DNA from: Hirsutella rhossiliensis
Lineage: Eukaryota > Ascomycota > Sordariomycetes > Hypocreales > Ophiocordycipitaceae
Reading direction: 5' to 3'
Assembly (NCBI RefSeq): GCF_020360975.1
Contig: NW_025408670.1
Coordinates: 6,780,516-6,844,515, forward strand
Length of the DNA stretch: 64,000 nt
Both the position numbers and the translations under genes were made by a program. The number at the start of each line of letters is the position of its first letter. The stretch's first letter is position 1. Shown here piece after piece: positions 20,429 to 32,067 of the stretch. The notes under the pieces are model-generated. The model searched no databases. It saw only the letters and a program-made list of their open reading frames with translations, and was not told where the DNA came from.

Positions 20429-20899
20429 TATTATAACTACGGCTACTAAGCCGTTAACGGTCGACCGCGTTAAGTATATAATATAGTTTAATAGATAAAT
20501 AGTTAGCACGACTATTTAATAGATATAAGATTAAGGGGATTATAAAGATCTAAGTAATCTAAGATTAACGAGATTACTATACTTTATACGATCTAACGTT
20601 AGGGATTATAGCTAGGCTTATAATCTAAGGATAGTCTTTATAAGTATATATAGCTACCTACTTTTACTCCTTTAAATAAATAACTTTCTAGCTTTTAATA
20701 TATTATAATTATTACGATCTCTATTACAATCTTATCTTTAATTCTAATTACTTAATTAACTAGTTATAGTCTATAGTCTATAACCTCTAACTTATTACTA
20801 ACGTAATATACTTATTATTACTTAGACTACGCCCTATTATATCTATTAATATAAACCCCTTAATAGGTTTATCCTTTAAGAATAATACCGGTCGTTATA
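20429..20899 (+). repeat. 3' LTR of gypsy B copy 1
   Basis: RIPed copy of the LTR at 52305-52754. The start TGTTACGACCACGG has become TATTATAACTACGG, and the end is GTCGTTATA. A purine run (20410-20423) precedes it. Its R region holds AGCTTTTAATA, which is AGCTTTCAACA after CA-to-TA change, so the self-priming sequence is also present here. Confidence 0.85.
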
Positions 20900-20903
20900 A
20901 GTA

Positions 20904-20940
20904 CTTTATTAGCTTATACCTCTTAGTAGCGCTCTTATAG
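20904..20940. repeat. 37-bp sequence shared with 46098-46134
   Basis: The segment starting CTTTATTAGCTTATACCTCT differs at one base from 46098-46134, although the flanks do not match. It may be the end of a shared element at both places. Confidence 0.6.
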
Positions 20941-23689
20941 TAGTATACTAAACTTAACTTCCTTTATACTCTTATTTATTTATAAAACTCCCTTTAAAAG
21001 CTTCTTATTTAATTCGTCCTTTTATTTAATATAATTAACCTTAGTATTCTATAAAAGTAAAAGTAAGCTTAAAGAAACCTTATTATATATATTACTACCC
21101 TTATTATTAGTATCGCTTTAAGCGTTACTACCTTTATTAGCTAGTCTATAATTACTTAAAGGTACTTTATACCTATACCTTCTATCTTAGTTAGCGGTAG
21201 TTTAACTATAAAGTCTATTAATAGGTATATAAATAGTTAGGACGGCGGTAGTAAGGGCTTTAAGAGTCCCTTTTAAAGTTACCTTTATATATACCCCCTT
21301 TTATATAGTCTATAGTTAGCGACGAGCTACCTTACTATTACCGACTAGCTAAGCTAAAAGAATTCTTAGGCTAGTATCGCTAAGGTCCCTTTTTTCTTTA
21401 AGTATCCTACCGCTATTAAGTTATATATTTACTAAGCTATCTATACTTAAAGTATATTTTATTTTTTAGCCCCCTCTCCTTTACTATACTTTAGCTTCCT
21501 TAGTACCTATAGCTTTTCTTAAAAGTATAACTATTTCTTAACGTTAATTATATATTTACTTAGCTATACTTTTAGTTATTATTTTAGTACTAGCGATCTC
21601 TCCCCTTTATATACTACTTAGAATACCGCTTAATATTCCTTATCTTTCTTTAGCGCCTTTATTTATTTCTCTTATAGCTCTTAGTTATTAAATACTAGTA
21701 TAAGGTTAGCTTATTCCTAGGGTATATTTTAGCCTAAGTTTAAGTTAAGTTTTAGTTAGTTATCGCCCTTATTTACCTCCTCCTTAGGTTATTTAATAGG
21801 CCCCCTTACTTTACTAACGTATACTATTATACTTACCCTTCCTTTACTTACTTATAGCGCTACTACTACCGCCCTATCCTAAGTTAAGCGTCTTAGTAAG
21901 TTAGCGTATTAGCCCTTAGTAAGGACTAAGCGGCCCTATAAGTATATAGTCTTTAGAATTATCTAAACTACCCGCCTTATCTCCCTTTTATCTATTTCGC
22001 CTACTAGCCGATCCTACTTATAATAAAATAGCGTATTAATCACCGCCGCTAGCTTCCTTAGCTAGAACTCTAGTATAAAGTTATAAGATATAAGCTCTAT
22101 TACTTATTAGCTTTATCTCTCGTTTAACTTCTTCTTTATTATAAAGTACCTTAGGTTATTATAGTTAGTTAATACTATAAAAGTAAGTATACTTTAAAGT
22201 TTTACTTCTTAAAAGTCTAAGTATTATATAATTATAAGTATCTCCCTATTATAAATTAAGTAGTTATATTTTACTAGGTTTAGTCTCTTTAAAATGAATC
22301 CTACTAAGTATTATATACCGTCCGGCCCTACTTATATTAACACCCCCCTTATTATATATAAAATAGTCTACCTCTAAGTATATTTTTCTTTTTAGGTTAT
22401 AGAGTTATAGTACTAAGGCGTTATAAAAGGCGTTCTAGATAAACTTAAACGCTACTTAGTATTTATCTATTTACTTAAAGATCGCGCCTTTTTTATAAAG
22501 GCTATCTAAGTATACTAATACCTTTATATAGAGTAGTATAAAGGCCTAATAGTAGTTCGCGAAGCTAAGGAAGCTCTAGACTCCTTTTATATTCTAGGGT
22601 GCTTACTATATTTATATTACCTAGACCTTCTTTAGATCGTATTAAACCTTACCCCTTACTTATATAATAAAGCCTAGGTACCTAACCTCCTTTATTATAA
22701 AGTTATACTTCCTTAGGTCTAGTATTAAGCCCGCCTCTTATAGCTTTTAAAGTACCTTTACTACTTTCTCTTAATAGTTTTAAAGAGACCTTAATAAGTA
22801 GATTAAGACGTTATCTATATATACTATAATAAACTTATATAGGTATTCCCTTAGTACCTTATTAATATATTATTAGAAGGTAGCTAACGTTCTTATTAAG
22901 CTAAATAGGTATACCTACTACTTAAATAATCTAAACCTTATTTAAAAGGCTATCTTAAACTTATAGCCCTTTACTATCTAAATCTTATAGAACGCTACTA
23001 TAACGTCGAGCTTTATAAACTACTTTACCTTTACGAATATCTATAGTATTTCTATAATTAAGGGTAGCGCGTACCTATCCCTCTTTATAATTATATTTAA
23101 GGCTTAGTAATTATAGTAAAATCGTAAGCGACTATTTAACTTTTAAGTAAAAAGTACTAAGGCCGCGGCTAAGGAGCTATTTAAGTAGATTAGGTTTACC
23201 TTTATTAGCTCGCTTAAGGTCTTCCTTAATACTAAGAGTTCCTTCCTTAATATATTATAGAAGGGTCCTTATAGTAAGGGGGGTTCTACCCTATCCTTAT
23301 TTAGTATTAGGTTAATCTTATAGTCTACCCTTAGCCTATATAAGGGTATCTTTAAAGCCTTTTTTAGTATAAAGAAGTCTAAGTATATATTTAACGCCTA
23401 CTTTAGGATATAGTCTACTAGGTCTATTACTATCTTTAGCTAAAGTACTCTCTTTATATCTTTTATTATAATTACTTAAATATTAACTACCCTCTACCTT
23501 CCCTTATTATCCCTTACCGCCCTCTCCTTTTAATATTCCGCCGCGAATACTACCGCGCTAATAATCCTTGCCCCTTAAATCTATTCTACCCTCCTTATTT
23601 CTTCCGATCTTTATAAGCCTATTTAGATCTTAGCTTTACCATGCTAAATCTAATCCCCCGCTATATTATATATTACCTAGTTCTTCTTT

Positions 23690-24640
23690 ATCTATAGCCT
23701 CCCTAAGAGTACGTTATAGCTTACTATAAGAATATACCCTTATATTCCTATTTTACTGTTATAAAGAAATAACAGGCATAGGGAGGCTTTATAGAATAAG
23801 CTAGTAAAAAGAGGCTCTATAATATAGTCTAAGGGAATAACCCTTAAAAGACAAAGACCTCTACTAGACAACTATACCTTCCTCTAGGAAAGCGGGTCAG
23901 GATAAGCCTATCCTTACAAACAAAAATATGCATAAAATGCATAAGTCAATTACGAGCAGAACGGATACCCTATTGCCTATTTTGGCCTAGCGGTTCCGAA
24001 GATATCCGCGATACGAGAATAGGTGGGGCATAGAACATTCTAGTTAAATCCACTACTCATACCAGAACCCATAGTCTTACGTCAACCATCACGCCACAAT
24101 CAGACCACCTACTAAGTTAGGAAGATATACTATAGATAGAGCTTTTCAAGCACTATAGAATGTGCTAGAAAGCTGACTAATTAGTCTACTAGTGGGCGAG
24201 CAATGGTCTATAAAAGACGAAGGATTTCCCTGGGAGTAGTAGATTGAACAAGCAAGTTTACAAGCATCTTTTGCAACGCTATTCTTTCAATATATTATTC
24301 AGCCCCTTATATGCTCGTTATAAATTCCGGACGAAATCCTACCCTATACTCCTTCGACCGATCTTTCCGCTTACGTTATCGATTACCCGATTCTGCGCTT
24401 ATTGCTTATACCTTCTTATACTTACCTTAAAGACTATATATATAAAGGTCTACTTTATATAGCCGTTAATATCTATCTTAAATACTAGAATTCCTTTTAT
24501 CTATAGGGCTAGAGTATCTTTTAAGAACGGCCTTAATTATCTTCTCTTTTTATTAGTAAGAGGTATCTATAGCTTCTTTACTACCCTCTTACTTACTATA
24601 GTATAGTAATTAAAGCCGGTATCTATAAGTATATTAAGTC
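23690..24640 (-). pseudogene. gypsy C protease, split by a solo LTR
   Basis: On the minus strand LIDTGFNYYTIVS (about 24605-24643) gives the D-T-G active site, and YNVLLGR(P)WIKKNQVIYN (about 23670-23725) gives the C-terminal ILGRPW-type segment. The two halves of one domain are separated by the solo LTR at 23757-24420. Confidence 0.7.
23757..24420. mobile_element. Solo LTR (664 bp) with 5-bp target duplication
   Basis: A GC-normal block begins TGTTATAAAG and ends CTTATA (CA mutated). It is flanked by TTTAC (23752-23756) and CTTAC (24421-24425), which differ by one C/T change. It contains TCTATAAAAG (24207-24216) as a TATA box. The centre keeps CA and TG while the edges are more mutated. No internal region remains, so it probably arose by LTR-LTR recombination. 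The short 72-codon frame within it (24244-24462) is not considered a gene. Confidence 0.65.
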
Positions 24641-25491
24641 CCTTCTTCTTATTAATACTTACCCTTAGCGTTGCTAAGCTTAGTATAAGGTAGTCCCTTA
24701 TTAACTTCTAAGCTTCTTACTATTTCTCTTTTACCCTTAGCGCTTAACTTTATACTAGGGTTCCCCTTTTTCTAAGTTATTATTATCTTTAGCGCCCCTC
24801 TCTTTCTTTATTATGCCCGCCCTCTAAGGTTCCTATCTCCTCTTCTTATAATAGAGCGCGATATATATTTTAACTCTATAGTTAAAGTATCTTTAATTTT
24901 CTAGCTAGCTTTACCCCTCCCTTTATTTATTTAAGGCGTTAATATTAATTATTAAGGTATCCTTATCTTTATCTTTCCTTTCTTAAGGGTATATATCTAC
25001 TAGTCTCCTTTAGTTTAAGGGTAGTTACCTTATTTACTAAACCCTTTCTAGCTTAGCCGCTATTTATACTACCTAATTAGTATAGGCGGCGAAGCTTAAT
25101 ATAGGGAGGTCGACTATAGCTAACGCCTTATAGAGCCGGATTCCTAGAGCCCCTTTTAAGAAGACGATCTAAACGTTATATAGCTAGGACCTACCTTTAG
25201 CTTTTAAGAGTCTTTACTTAAACTTTAAGAAGAACGCTATAAACGTTTAACTCTCCCTTTATTTTATTATTTAGATCGCCGCTACCGCGCGTAACTAGAT
25301 ATTTACGTTAAGGTAGATTAAGTTAAGGTATTTTAGGAACTCCTTTTAATTATAGCCCCTCTCCGCTCTTATTCTATAGTATATAGCGACCGTTTATTAT
25401 AGCCCGGCGTCTAAGTAGCTATAAATAAAGTAAAAGATTTCCCTTAAGCTTAAGAAGAATTTTTTATCGATCTTATACTTTTCCTATATAT

Positions 25492-25908
25492 ATTATTATC
25501 GCGAAGTATAGCCTGATTTCGTAGTTCTTAGAAATATCCCTTAGCACGAGGGACCTAGGAAGCTAAAAAATAGGTTTTAAGGAAGGAGCTAAAAGGAGGT
25601 ATAGAGAGGAGGGTAGGGGTAAGAGGAGAAGTAGAAGTAGCGATAGCTTCCTATAGAGGTAGTAAAAGATAAGACGGATATACTAGAAACGGCTAGAAAA
25701 GAGGGGAAAAACTAGCAAAAAAGCTTAGTAGTTAAAAGGATATTAGTAGCTTCTTTAAGTAGGATCTTCTTTATTAATTAAGATGCTAGATAGGTATAAA
25801 GAGGGGCGTTAGATAGAGGAAAGATAGATAATTAAGGCAATATAATAATTAATCCCCTACCGTAATTACTACCCCTATAAGAATTAACTCTCTCTACCCT
25901 ACCTATTT
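25492..25908 (-). repeat. LTR remnant of the copia-2 family
   Basis: Reverse complement of the copia-2 LTR (compare 56260-56692). It runs from the former TGTGTCGCGAAG end to a break at about 25908, where similarity stops inside the LTR. Since copia-2 is on the minus strand, this LTR lies in the opposite orientation. Confidence 0.75.
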
Positions 25909-26110
25909 TAACGGGGACGAGGGCATATACCTAAAGCACGCGTAGCACGTAGCTAAGGATTAGCAGAGCAATTAACTACGTAATTATCTAATCATCGGTC
26001 CTATATATAGCTCTAAGGGCCTTAGGTTGTAAATGCGAGTCTTAGAGATTTTCTTTACTCTATACCTCTTCGTCTCTACTAGAGTCGCGCAAAAGGCGGC
26101 ATCTGCTTTA
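25909..26110. other. Unassigned block with TATA-like sequence
   Basis: About 200 bases with CG-rich and CA-containing sequence (CATATACCTAAAGCACGCG) and CCTATATATAGCTC (about 26010). It looks like an LTR promoter fragment, but I find no partner copy in the window. Confidence 0.3.
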
Positions 26111-29100
26111 AAGGGGAAAAATAAAATTTAAATTAACTATAATTAAGGAAGATGCCTAATTAGATAATCGAGGTCTTTATAACGCCTTTAAGTATACTTC
26201 GAAGTAAGTTAGAAGGGGAGTGCTAGGGGTCTTATCCCTCTAACGGGCTAATATCTATAGGGGTACGATCTTACCTATTAAACTAACTTCTTTAAAAGCG
26301 CGCTAGCTTATTATAAGTATAGTACGCTAAAGTAAATCGAGCCCTATACTAAACGCTATATAATAAGCCGCTTAAGGCCCTTACTAAGATAAGATAAAAG
26401 AGAGATAGGGCGCTAAGCGTAGGGTATAGATAGATCTCTATATCCTAGCTTAGCAATTATAATTACTTCTACTTCTTAAAAAGGTTTCGGATAGTAACTA
26501 ATAGTAAGGTAGCCTTAATATAGCTAATAAATAAGACTACTAATTATATATTAAATAGCGCGAAGTATCTATACTATAATATTATCTAAGCTTAGAGATA
26601 TATTCCTAGTATATAAAGTAGCGTCGCGAGCCTCCTTAAAGGAGACCTAATTAAGAAAGGGAATTATCTTATCTATATTTACGGGAATCTATAGGTCTAA
26701 GATATCGTCGCTCGCTATACGCTACTCTAAAGATACTCGCTAAAAGGCGGTAGCTTTCTCTAGCTACGTCTTATATACTTAGCCGTTTACTTATAGGGGA
26801 GGTACTTAGCACGGCCCTAAGGATTTTAGCTAGTAGACCGCCTAAAAGATAGAGTCGCTATTAGTAAAGCTATCGATTAAGTTATACTAGTAAAGGCGTT
26901 TTACTTAGCGTACTATATTATAAAGCTCTTACTTAGCTAGCTAAACTTCTTAGTTAAAGCTAAGAGGGTATACCCTCCTTTACGCGCGATAATTAGCCGC
27001 TGCCTTTATAAACTCTTTATTTTATTACTACGCCCTATATATTATCTTATAAATAGGTCGGCTAGTAGCTATTACTATATAACTAAAAAGGTTTACTAGC
27101 GCTAATATAAAGTTATTTAGCTTAAAAGGAGTTAAGGTTATAGTTAAGATAAAAGCTATACTAGCTTTTACTAGCTTAATAAATCGCTTTAATTCTTTAT
27201 TAAAGTTAAGGTAGATCTTATATAATAAAAAGGGTACTAGGGCTTAACTAAGTAGCGTAATACTAAGGGTAAAGTAGTTAGACCTAGTTACTAAATAATC
27301 CTTAATAATCGCGTCCGCTAAAGGTATATTAAAGAAGGCGAGATCGATCGTACTACCGCGCGCGTTAGTCGGGATATCGATAGCATTTAATAAGCTAAGT
27401 CGGTTATCTATAGCCTAGAACGCGATATCTTTACTACGGTGCTCTTATTAACTAGCCTACTAGCTAGGATACTTAGCGTTAAAGTTACTAGATATAAGGT
27501 ATTAATCTATTACGTACTAGCTAAGTAGTATTTCTAAAGCTATATTATAGTCTAGCTACCGATAAAAGTTAACTACTATTATCTTATTTATAGTAAGCTA
27601 AAGGATATTATAAGTTACTATAGGTCTCTTTTAATTAGTAACGAGGCTTATAAAGCGCCGGACGTATATTATAACTCTTAGATAAGTATTATAGCTATCT
27701 TAGTTAGTAATAGGTAAGAATATATTATAGGCTAAATACGTCTTAGTAAGGTATCGGCCGTCTTTAAGTCCTATTTATAGTTCCTATAGTAAGATAATAT
27801 TATATTACTTTAAATTAGCTAGCGCGAGCATAGTATTATACGCTAGAGGGATCTTACCTACGTTAGCTTAAAAAACTTATAAGGCCCTCTTATCGCTTCG
27901 ATTATTAAGATAATAGTAATATATTAAGGCAGCGTTATAGGGCTAGTATATTATTTCTTTAATAGGATAATAAGGGTAAACTAGTTATTATCGCTAGTAT
28001 ATAGCGGCGTCGTAGCTATAATAATATAAAGGGGTAAGGAAGCAGCTCGCTCTAAAGTAGCACTTTTACTAGAGCTTCTATCTTCTTTAGCTACCTATAA
28101 CTCTAAAGAATATAACTAACTTAAATTAGGGCTCTAATAAGACTACTTAAGCACGTTATAGTTTAGTATCTATCTTTTTTACTACGCAAAGAGCTAAGCT
28201 CCTACCTACCTTACTAGACCCTTCTCTTCTTTTATTAAGCGCCGTATAATACTATAAACGCGCTTAAGGTAAGTAAGGTATTTAGGGTTATTAGCGTAAT
28301 ATAGCCCGCGGTAGTTTACGTACTACTCGAGGGCTATATACTCTTAGCTATAATAGTTAGTCTTACTATAATATCTATAGCGCGCCGTCTAGTTATAGCT
28401 ATAGTAAGCGTAGAAATCCTAGTATTAATCGTATTAGCTAAGGATACTAGGTTTATCGATATAATAAGCGAAACGGCTAGCGCTAAAAAGTCTCTAAGGT
28501 CTTTATATAGGTTCTAAGAAGGATATAATTAAGGTCTAGGTAGGTATATTACCTAAGTTATACCGTAATAGATATATACTAATAAGCTTTAGTTTAGTTT
28601 AATAGGTAATCTCTTCTTTAATAGCCTCCTTATAATTAATTATAATACCTCGTAAGTTTATAAGCTTATAAGGATAATCGGCTACTATATAAGAATACTA
28701 TTTCTAGCTTATCTTAATAGCCGCGGCTTCTAGGTCTATAGCTTAATCCGCCTACTATTATATAAGTAAGTTACGTATAGCTATATCTAATACTTAGATA
28801 GCCTAGCCTATATTTACTAAGAAGGCTGCCGGAATATAATATAGGTTAATACCGACTCTAGCGGCGATATAGGTCCGGATTATATATCTTTTATAGTTTT
28901 AGACCGGAGTATTAGTATTAAGTTAGACGAAGATATAGAGGTCTTCCTTTAATAAGGCTATAGGCGGTCGTCCTAGTAAACGAGTAATAGTCTATAGTTT
29001 TCGCTATAATAGAGCGGAGGCTATAAAAGCTAGCTATCCTTACTTTAGCTTACTAGATATAAGAACGCTACTATATATAGGCTTTAGTAGTTCCTTAAGT

Positions 29101-29720
29101 TTAGTAAGCGATTAAGTCTAGAATTTAAGAAATTTAATAGCGATTTACTTAGCGATACTATTTTTAGTGCTAAACGTAAACTACTTTACTACTTATTCGA
29201 ATAATTCGCTAAAGACCTATAAGACTACTAGCTTAGCGTTATAGGCTACCGTTTTATCGCGAGTAATCTTTATAGCCGCTTCGAGGATTAAGACTAGCGC
29301 GTGCTTAGTAAACTAAGCTAAGTTAAGGAGATTCAGGGCTTCTTCTAGCTATACTCCTTTTATAACGGTAACTTTAGGCGTTTTAGTAAAAGCTAGGCTA
29401 GCTACTAGGCCGCGGGAAACGAGTTATATCGGCGAGCTTCCGTCGGGTAGCGAGGTCGGATATACGATATATAAGCCGCTAAATTTAGCGGCGATCGTAT
29501 ACCTTGCCTCGAGGCATTAGAGTCGATATACGAACCTAAGGCTAGTGCTATAGTCGCTGCCGGCGCTTGCGCTCGGCTTAATTAGAGTTTTATTAAGAGT
29601 ACTTATTAAGCGAAAGTATATAAGAATAGGCTACTTTCTTAATACTTACGTGCTAAGAAAGTAAAAATATAAGGAAGGATAATCTAGCAAGCTATAGGGA
29701 AGGAGGAGGTATAATATAGG
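26111..29720 (-). mobile_element. RIPed LINE, minus strand, 3'-truncated
   Basis: A non-LTR retrotransposon read right to left. ORF1 occupies roughly 29500-28200, ending in a Cys/His-rich stretch (RIPed) near 28280-28420 (YAYYSYNWTARYRYYSK, NYRGLYYANNPKY, where Y replaces C/H). ORF2 starts with an endonuclease: NFNAKYPSWQA (about 27455-27490), then NRLSLLNAIDIPTNARGSTI and DLAF (about 27310-27405). The N-terminal reverse transcriptase (KPGYRDLSIPYAQRPISLLS, about 26390-26460) follows. The catalytic RT core and the 3' tail are missing, cut near 25910-26110. It resembles fungal Tad1-like LINEs; the clade is inferred from the domain order only. Confidence 0.7.
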
Positions 29721-29934
29721 GTATATAGTTAGACTAGGCCTGCTAGGAGGCGGTTTAAACGGTTGGTTGGCAGCCGTAGGCGGAAGGGGGGTTCTTGAGG
29801 GTCCCCCCTAGGAAAGTCGAATTATAGGTATACGGTGTTCACCCTTCGGGCTGGATATTCAGCCGTTAAACCCCTCGCATTAGCAACTTAACGGGTGTTC
29901 GAAGTATTTTATATAAATTCCTGCCACCATTTTC
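29721..29934. other. Intergenic sequence 3' of the amidohydrolase gene
   Basis: GC-normal DNA marking the edge of the island. It contains an inverted repeat with GGGGGG and CCCCCC arms (about 29786-29811), and ATTTTATATAAATT (29906-29919) a little beyond the gene's stop, which may serve in 3' processing. Confidence 0.4.
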
Positions 29935-31197
29935 CTAATGTGAACAACACGTAGCCCTGGACTGTAAGGAAGCTTTCCTGATGTCGCCACCGCACGCAAA
30001 TGCTAGCTTGTTCTTCACGTCGGCGGATTGAAGCATCTGGTTAAGCTTACCACTGTCAAGAACCTGGCCGTTTATAACGACATAACCGATATTTTTCCTA
30101 TCCATGTTGCGGATATCCTTAGCCGGGTTCGCCGTCAGACAGACCATATCCGCCGTCTTTCCACGCTCAATCCCGAACTCGGAACCCGTATTCAAGGACT
30201 TGTACCCATTAGTTGTCGCCGTCTGGAGCGCCTGCCGCGGGTCAAAGCCAGCCTTGACCAGAAGCTGGAGTTCCTTATGGGTGGCACCATCCGGACAGAG
30301 GCCTTTACCGGCTGGCGTGTCAGTGCCACAGAGGACATTGGCTTTGGCTATTCTTAGGTCGTTGCAAAGTTTGAGGTTTTCTGGTGTTGGGCTTTGAATG
30401 AGCGTGCAAGACACAGATAGTCCTTTCTTCCCGATCTTGTCGACGACATCTTGATCGGTAAAGTTGATGGCACTCTTATGCTCGATAAAGTTCATGCCGT
30501 CGTCCAGGGCCTGTGATGCCGTCATACTGTCAGGGACGTGCCCCCCGACCTGGATATTGAAACGTCTGCAAACTTCAGATACCCGTTGAAAGACTGGCCG
30601 ACTCAGAGCTAGGTGAACCTTTATTTTGTTGACGTCTTGTTGAACGAGGTTCCGTACCGCCGTTTCCGCCAGTGCAGGATCCTCCAATACTTGTATAGGG
30701 CCTGTTTTCTTGCCGTCTTTCAGGAATAGCGAATTCTTGCCGTCGAGCATCTCGCACGTTGTATGTATTCGTGGTAACGGGAGTCCATTTTTTTCTATGT
30801 CGTCCTTTGCCTGCTTGACAGCATTGCAATTGCTGCCGAGGTCTTGGACACTCGTCACGCCGTTGGATATCAGTGCCAAAAGCACCGACTTCATGGAATC
30901 CATACATTGCGCCGGATCGTCGCTAAAGCATAGGTGGGCGTGATTCTCGACGAGGCCCGGCATACAGAACATGTCCGTGGCAGGAAAGTCGTCCTCGGCG
31001 TTGCACGGAGCATTTGATGCATCCTCGATGCCCACGATTTTATTATCCTGGATGATAATATCCTGCGACTTTTGGTCTTGGCCACCTGCCAAGTTTATGA
31101 TGTTGGCGCCGCAGAGCCTCTTGGCTTGTATCGAATGGGGCAATGCCAATAGGCATGCCAATAGGCATGCCGCTGGTAATGCCCTTTGCAAATGCAT
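29935..31197 (-). CDS. Secreted amidohydrolase-superfamily metalloenzyme
   Basis: An intact, intronless 420-codon gene. The N-terminus has a signal peptide (hydrophobic core to about residue 20, likely cleavage after SIQA at 25). The mature part shows the metal ligands of imidazolonepropionase/prolidase-like amidohydrolases in order: H86-x-H88 in VENHAHLCF, the lysine region KIKVH (K193 probably carbamylated), H220 in GGHVPD, H240 in FIEHKS and D293 in LCGTDTPAG. It closes with GKTADMVCLTANPAKDI. It probably hydrolyses an amide or dipeptide outside the cell; the substrate cannot be told. All key residues are present and RIP marks are absent, so it is likely functional. The signal peptide contains a duplicated ACLL unit encoded by a 12-bp direct repeat. 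It is the only intact cellular gene recognised here. Confidence 0.9.
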   Translation of the reverse strand: MHLQRALPAACLLACLLALPHSIQAKRLCGANIINLAGGQDQKSQDIIIQDNKIVGIEDASNAPCNAEDDFPATDMFCMPGLVENHAHLCFSDDPAQCMDSMKSVLLALISNGVTSVQDLGSNCNAVKQAKDDIEKNGLPLPRIHTTCEMLDGKNSLFLKDGKKTGPIQVLEDPALAETAVRNLVQQDVNKIKVHLALSRPVFQRVSEVCRRFNIQVGGHVPDSMTASQALDDGMNFIEHKSAINFTDQDVVDKIGKKGLSVSCTLIQSPTPENLKLCNDLRIAKANVLCGTDTPAGKGLCPDGATHKELQLLVKAGFDPRQALQTATTNGYKSLNTGSEFGIERGKTADMVCLTANPAKDIRNMDRKNIGYVVINGQVLDSGKLNQMLQSADVKNKLAFACGGDIRKASLQSRATCCSH

Positions 31198-31635
31198 TGT
31201 TGCAGTCCGAGGATGCCTCGATTAAGCCAAAAATAAATAAAAGGCGCCAACTAAAGGGTTCGCAAATTCCCGACAATACATTAGTTTTACCGGTAGGCGA
31301 CATGAGCGTGATATTTATATTTCATCTAGTCATCCTGGACAACTCTTACTGGTTTTAATTATGTCCTCATATTCCTACTTACTTAGTGTTCGAACCCCTC
31401 TGCCTCCTTTAAGTGTTTTATCCACGTTTGAAGTCTGAAACTACATTCAGCTGATGCTTGGTGCTGGACCCCAGTAGGCGTGTCATACAATGCCTCGAGC
31501 AACGGGCACATTCCGGCTATGCGCAGGAGGGAAAAGGACGCCTTCTGTAGTATTTTGAACTATATTCAGCCGATGCTGTCGCGAAAGCACGTCTGAGATC
31601 TTGAGCTCGGGGTGACCATAAGGGGTGCCATCCTT
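31198..31635. other. Upstream region of the amidohydrolase gene
   Basis: On the gene strand a T-rich run CTTTTATTTATTTTT (31226-31242) lies 30-45 bases before the ATG and could serve as core promoter. The rest is unstructured, GC-normal DNA with no gene I can support. Confidence 0.4.
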
Positions 31636-31728
31636 ACCCCCCCTTTTGCTCACCCCCCCCTTTTGCTCCGCCAAATGAGACAAACCTCACCAAAAATCTG
31701 ATTTTTGAACTGTTCATATTTCAGCAAA

Positions 31729-31983
31729 CTATAGAGATAAAAATATAAAAGTTACATCATTTGAAAGAGAATTGAACGCACTGATTGGTTCTTGGTCTTT
31801 TATGACGCGACCCGGTCGCGTGGTGCGCTGGGGAGGCCCAGATACCTTGACCTCAATCCCCGGAGCTGTCTCCGTCTCCGACTCCACCTCCTCCTCTGAC
31901 GAATCGCAATCCACCACAACGGCTTTCTTTGGACTCCCAATTTCGGGAACGATCTCACCGGCCGCCAAGCTTCGGCGAGACAC
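31729..31983 (-). pseudogene. Possible C-terminal tail of the MULE protein
   Basis: An 84-codon open frame with an acidic Ser/Glu stretch (DSSEEEVESETE) and a basic TTRPGRVIK motif. It lies in line with, and downstream of, the transposase fragments. It may be the MULE tail, or chance; the linking region is deleted or frameshifted. Confidence 0.35.
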
Positions 31984-32067
31984 ATGAAGCGTCTATTTGG
32001 GTTAGGGATGCCTCTTCTCTTTCTTCCTCTCTTCAGCCTGTCCACTTCCTCCTCCAGGTCATATTTG

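Larger units (their letters stand above)
20900..25491 (-). mobile_element. gypsy C: RIPed minus-strand Ty3/gypsy element
   Basis: A decayed element running right to left. Gag capsid sequence (FYFIYSYLDAG, then EFLKYLNLIYLN) reads at about 25080-25490, protease at 23690-24640, and reverse transcriptase around 22580-23050 with FIIVYIDNVLIY at about 22800-22840 (YIDD after RIP). Integrase-like sequence is expected at 21000-22500 but I could not follow it confidently. No paired LTRs were found. The left limit is the gypsy B LTR end and the right limit an LTR fragment of the copia-2 family. All frames carry RIP stops. Confidence 0.75.

Noticed and set aside
24244..24462. 72-codon frame at the end of the solo LTR
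   Set aside because: It starts inside the LTR and runs into the RIPed gypsy C protease, so it cannot be one gene.
31483..31683. Minus-strand 66-codon frame near the MULE end
   Set aside because: It starts in the C-rich terminal repeat and shows no domain or bias; it is likely a chance frame in non-coding DNA.
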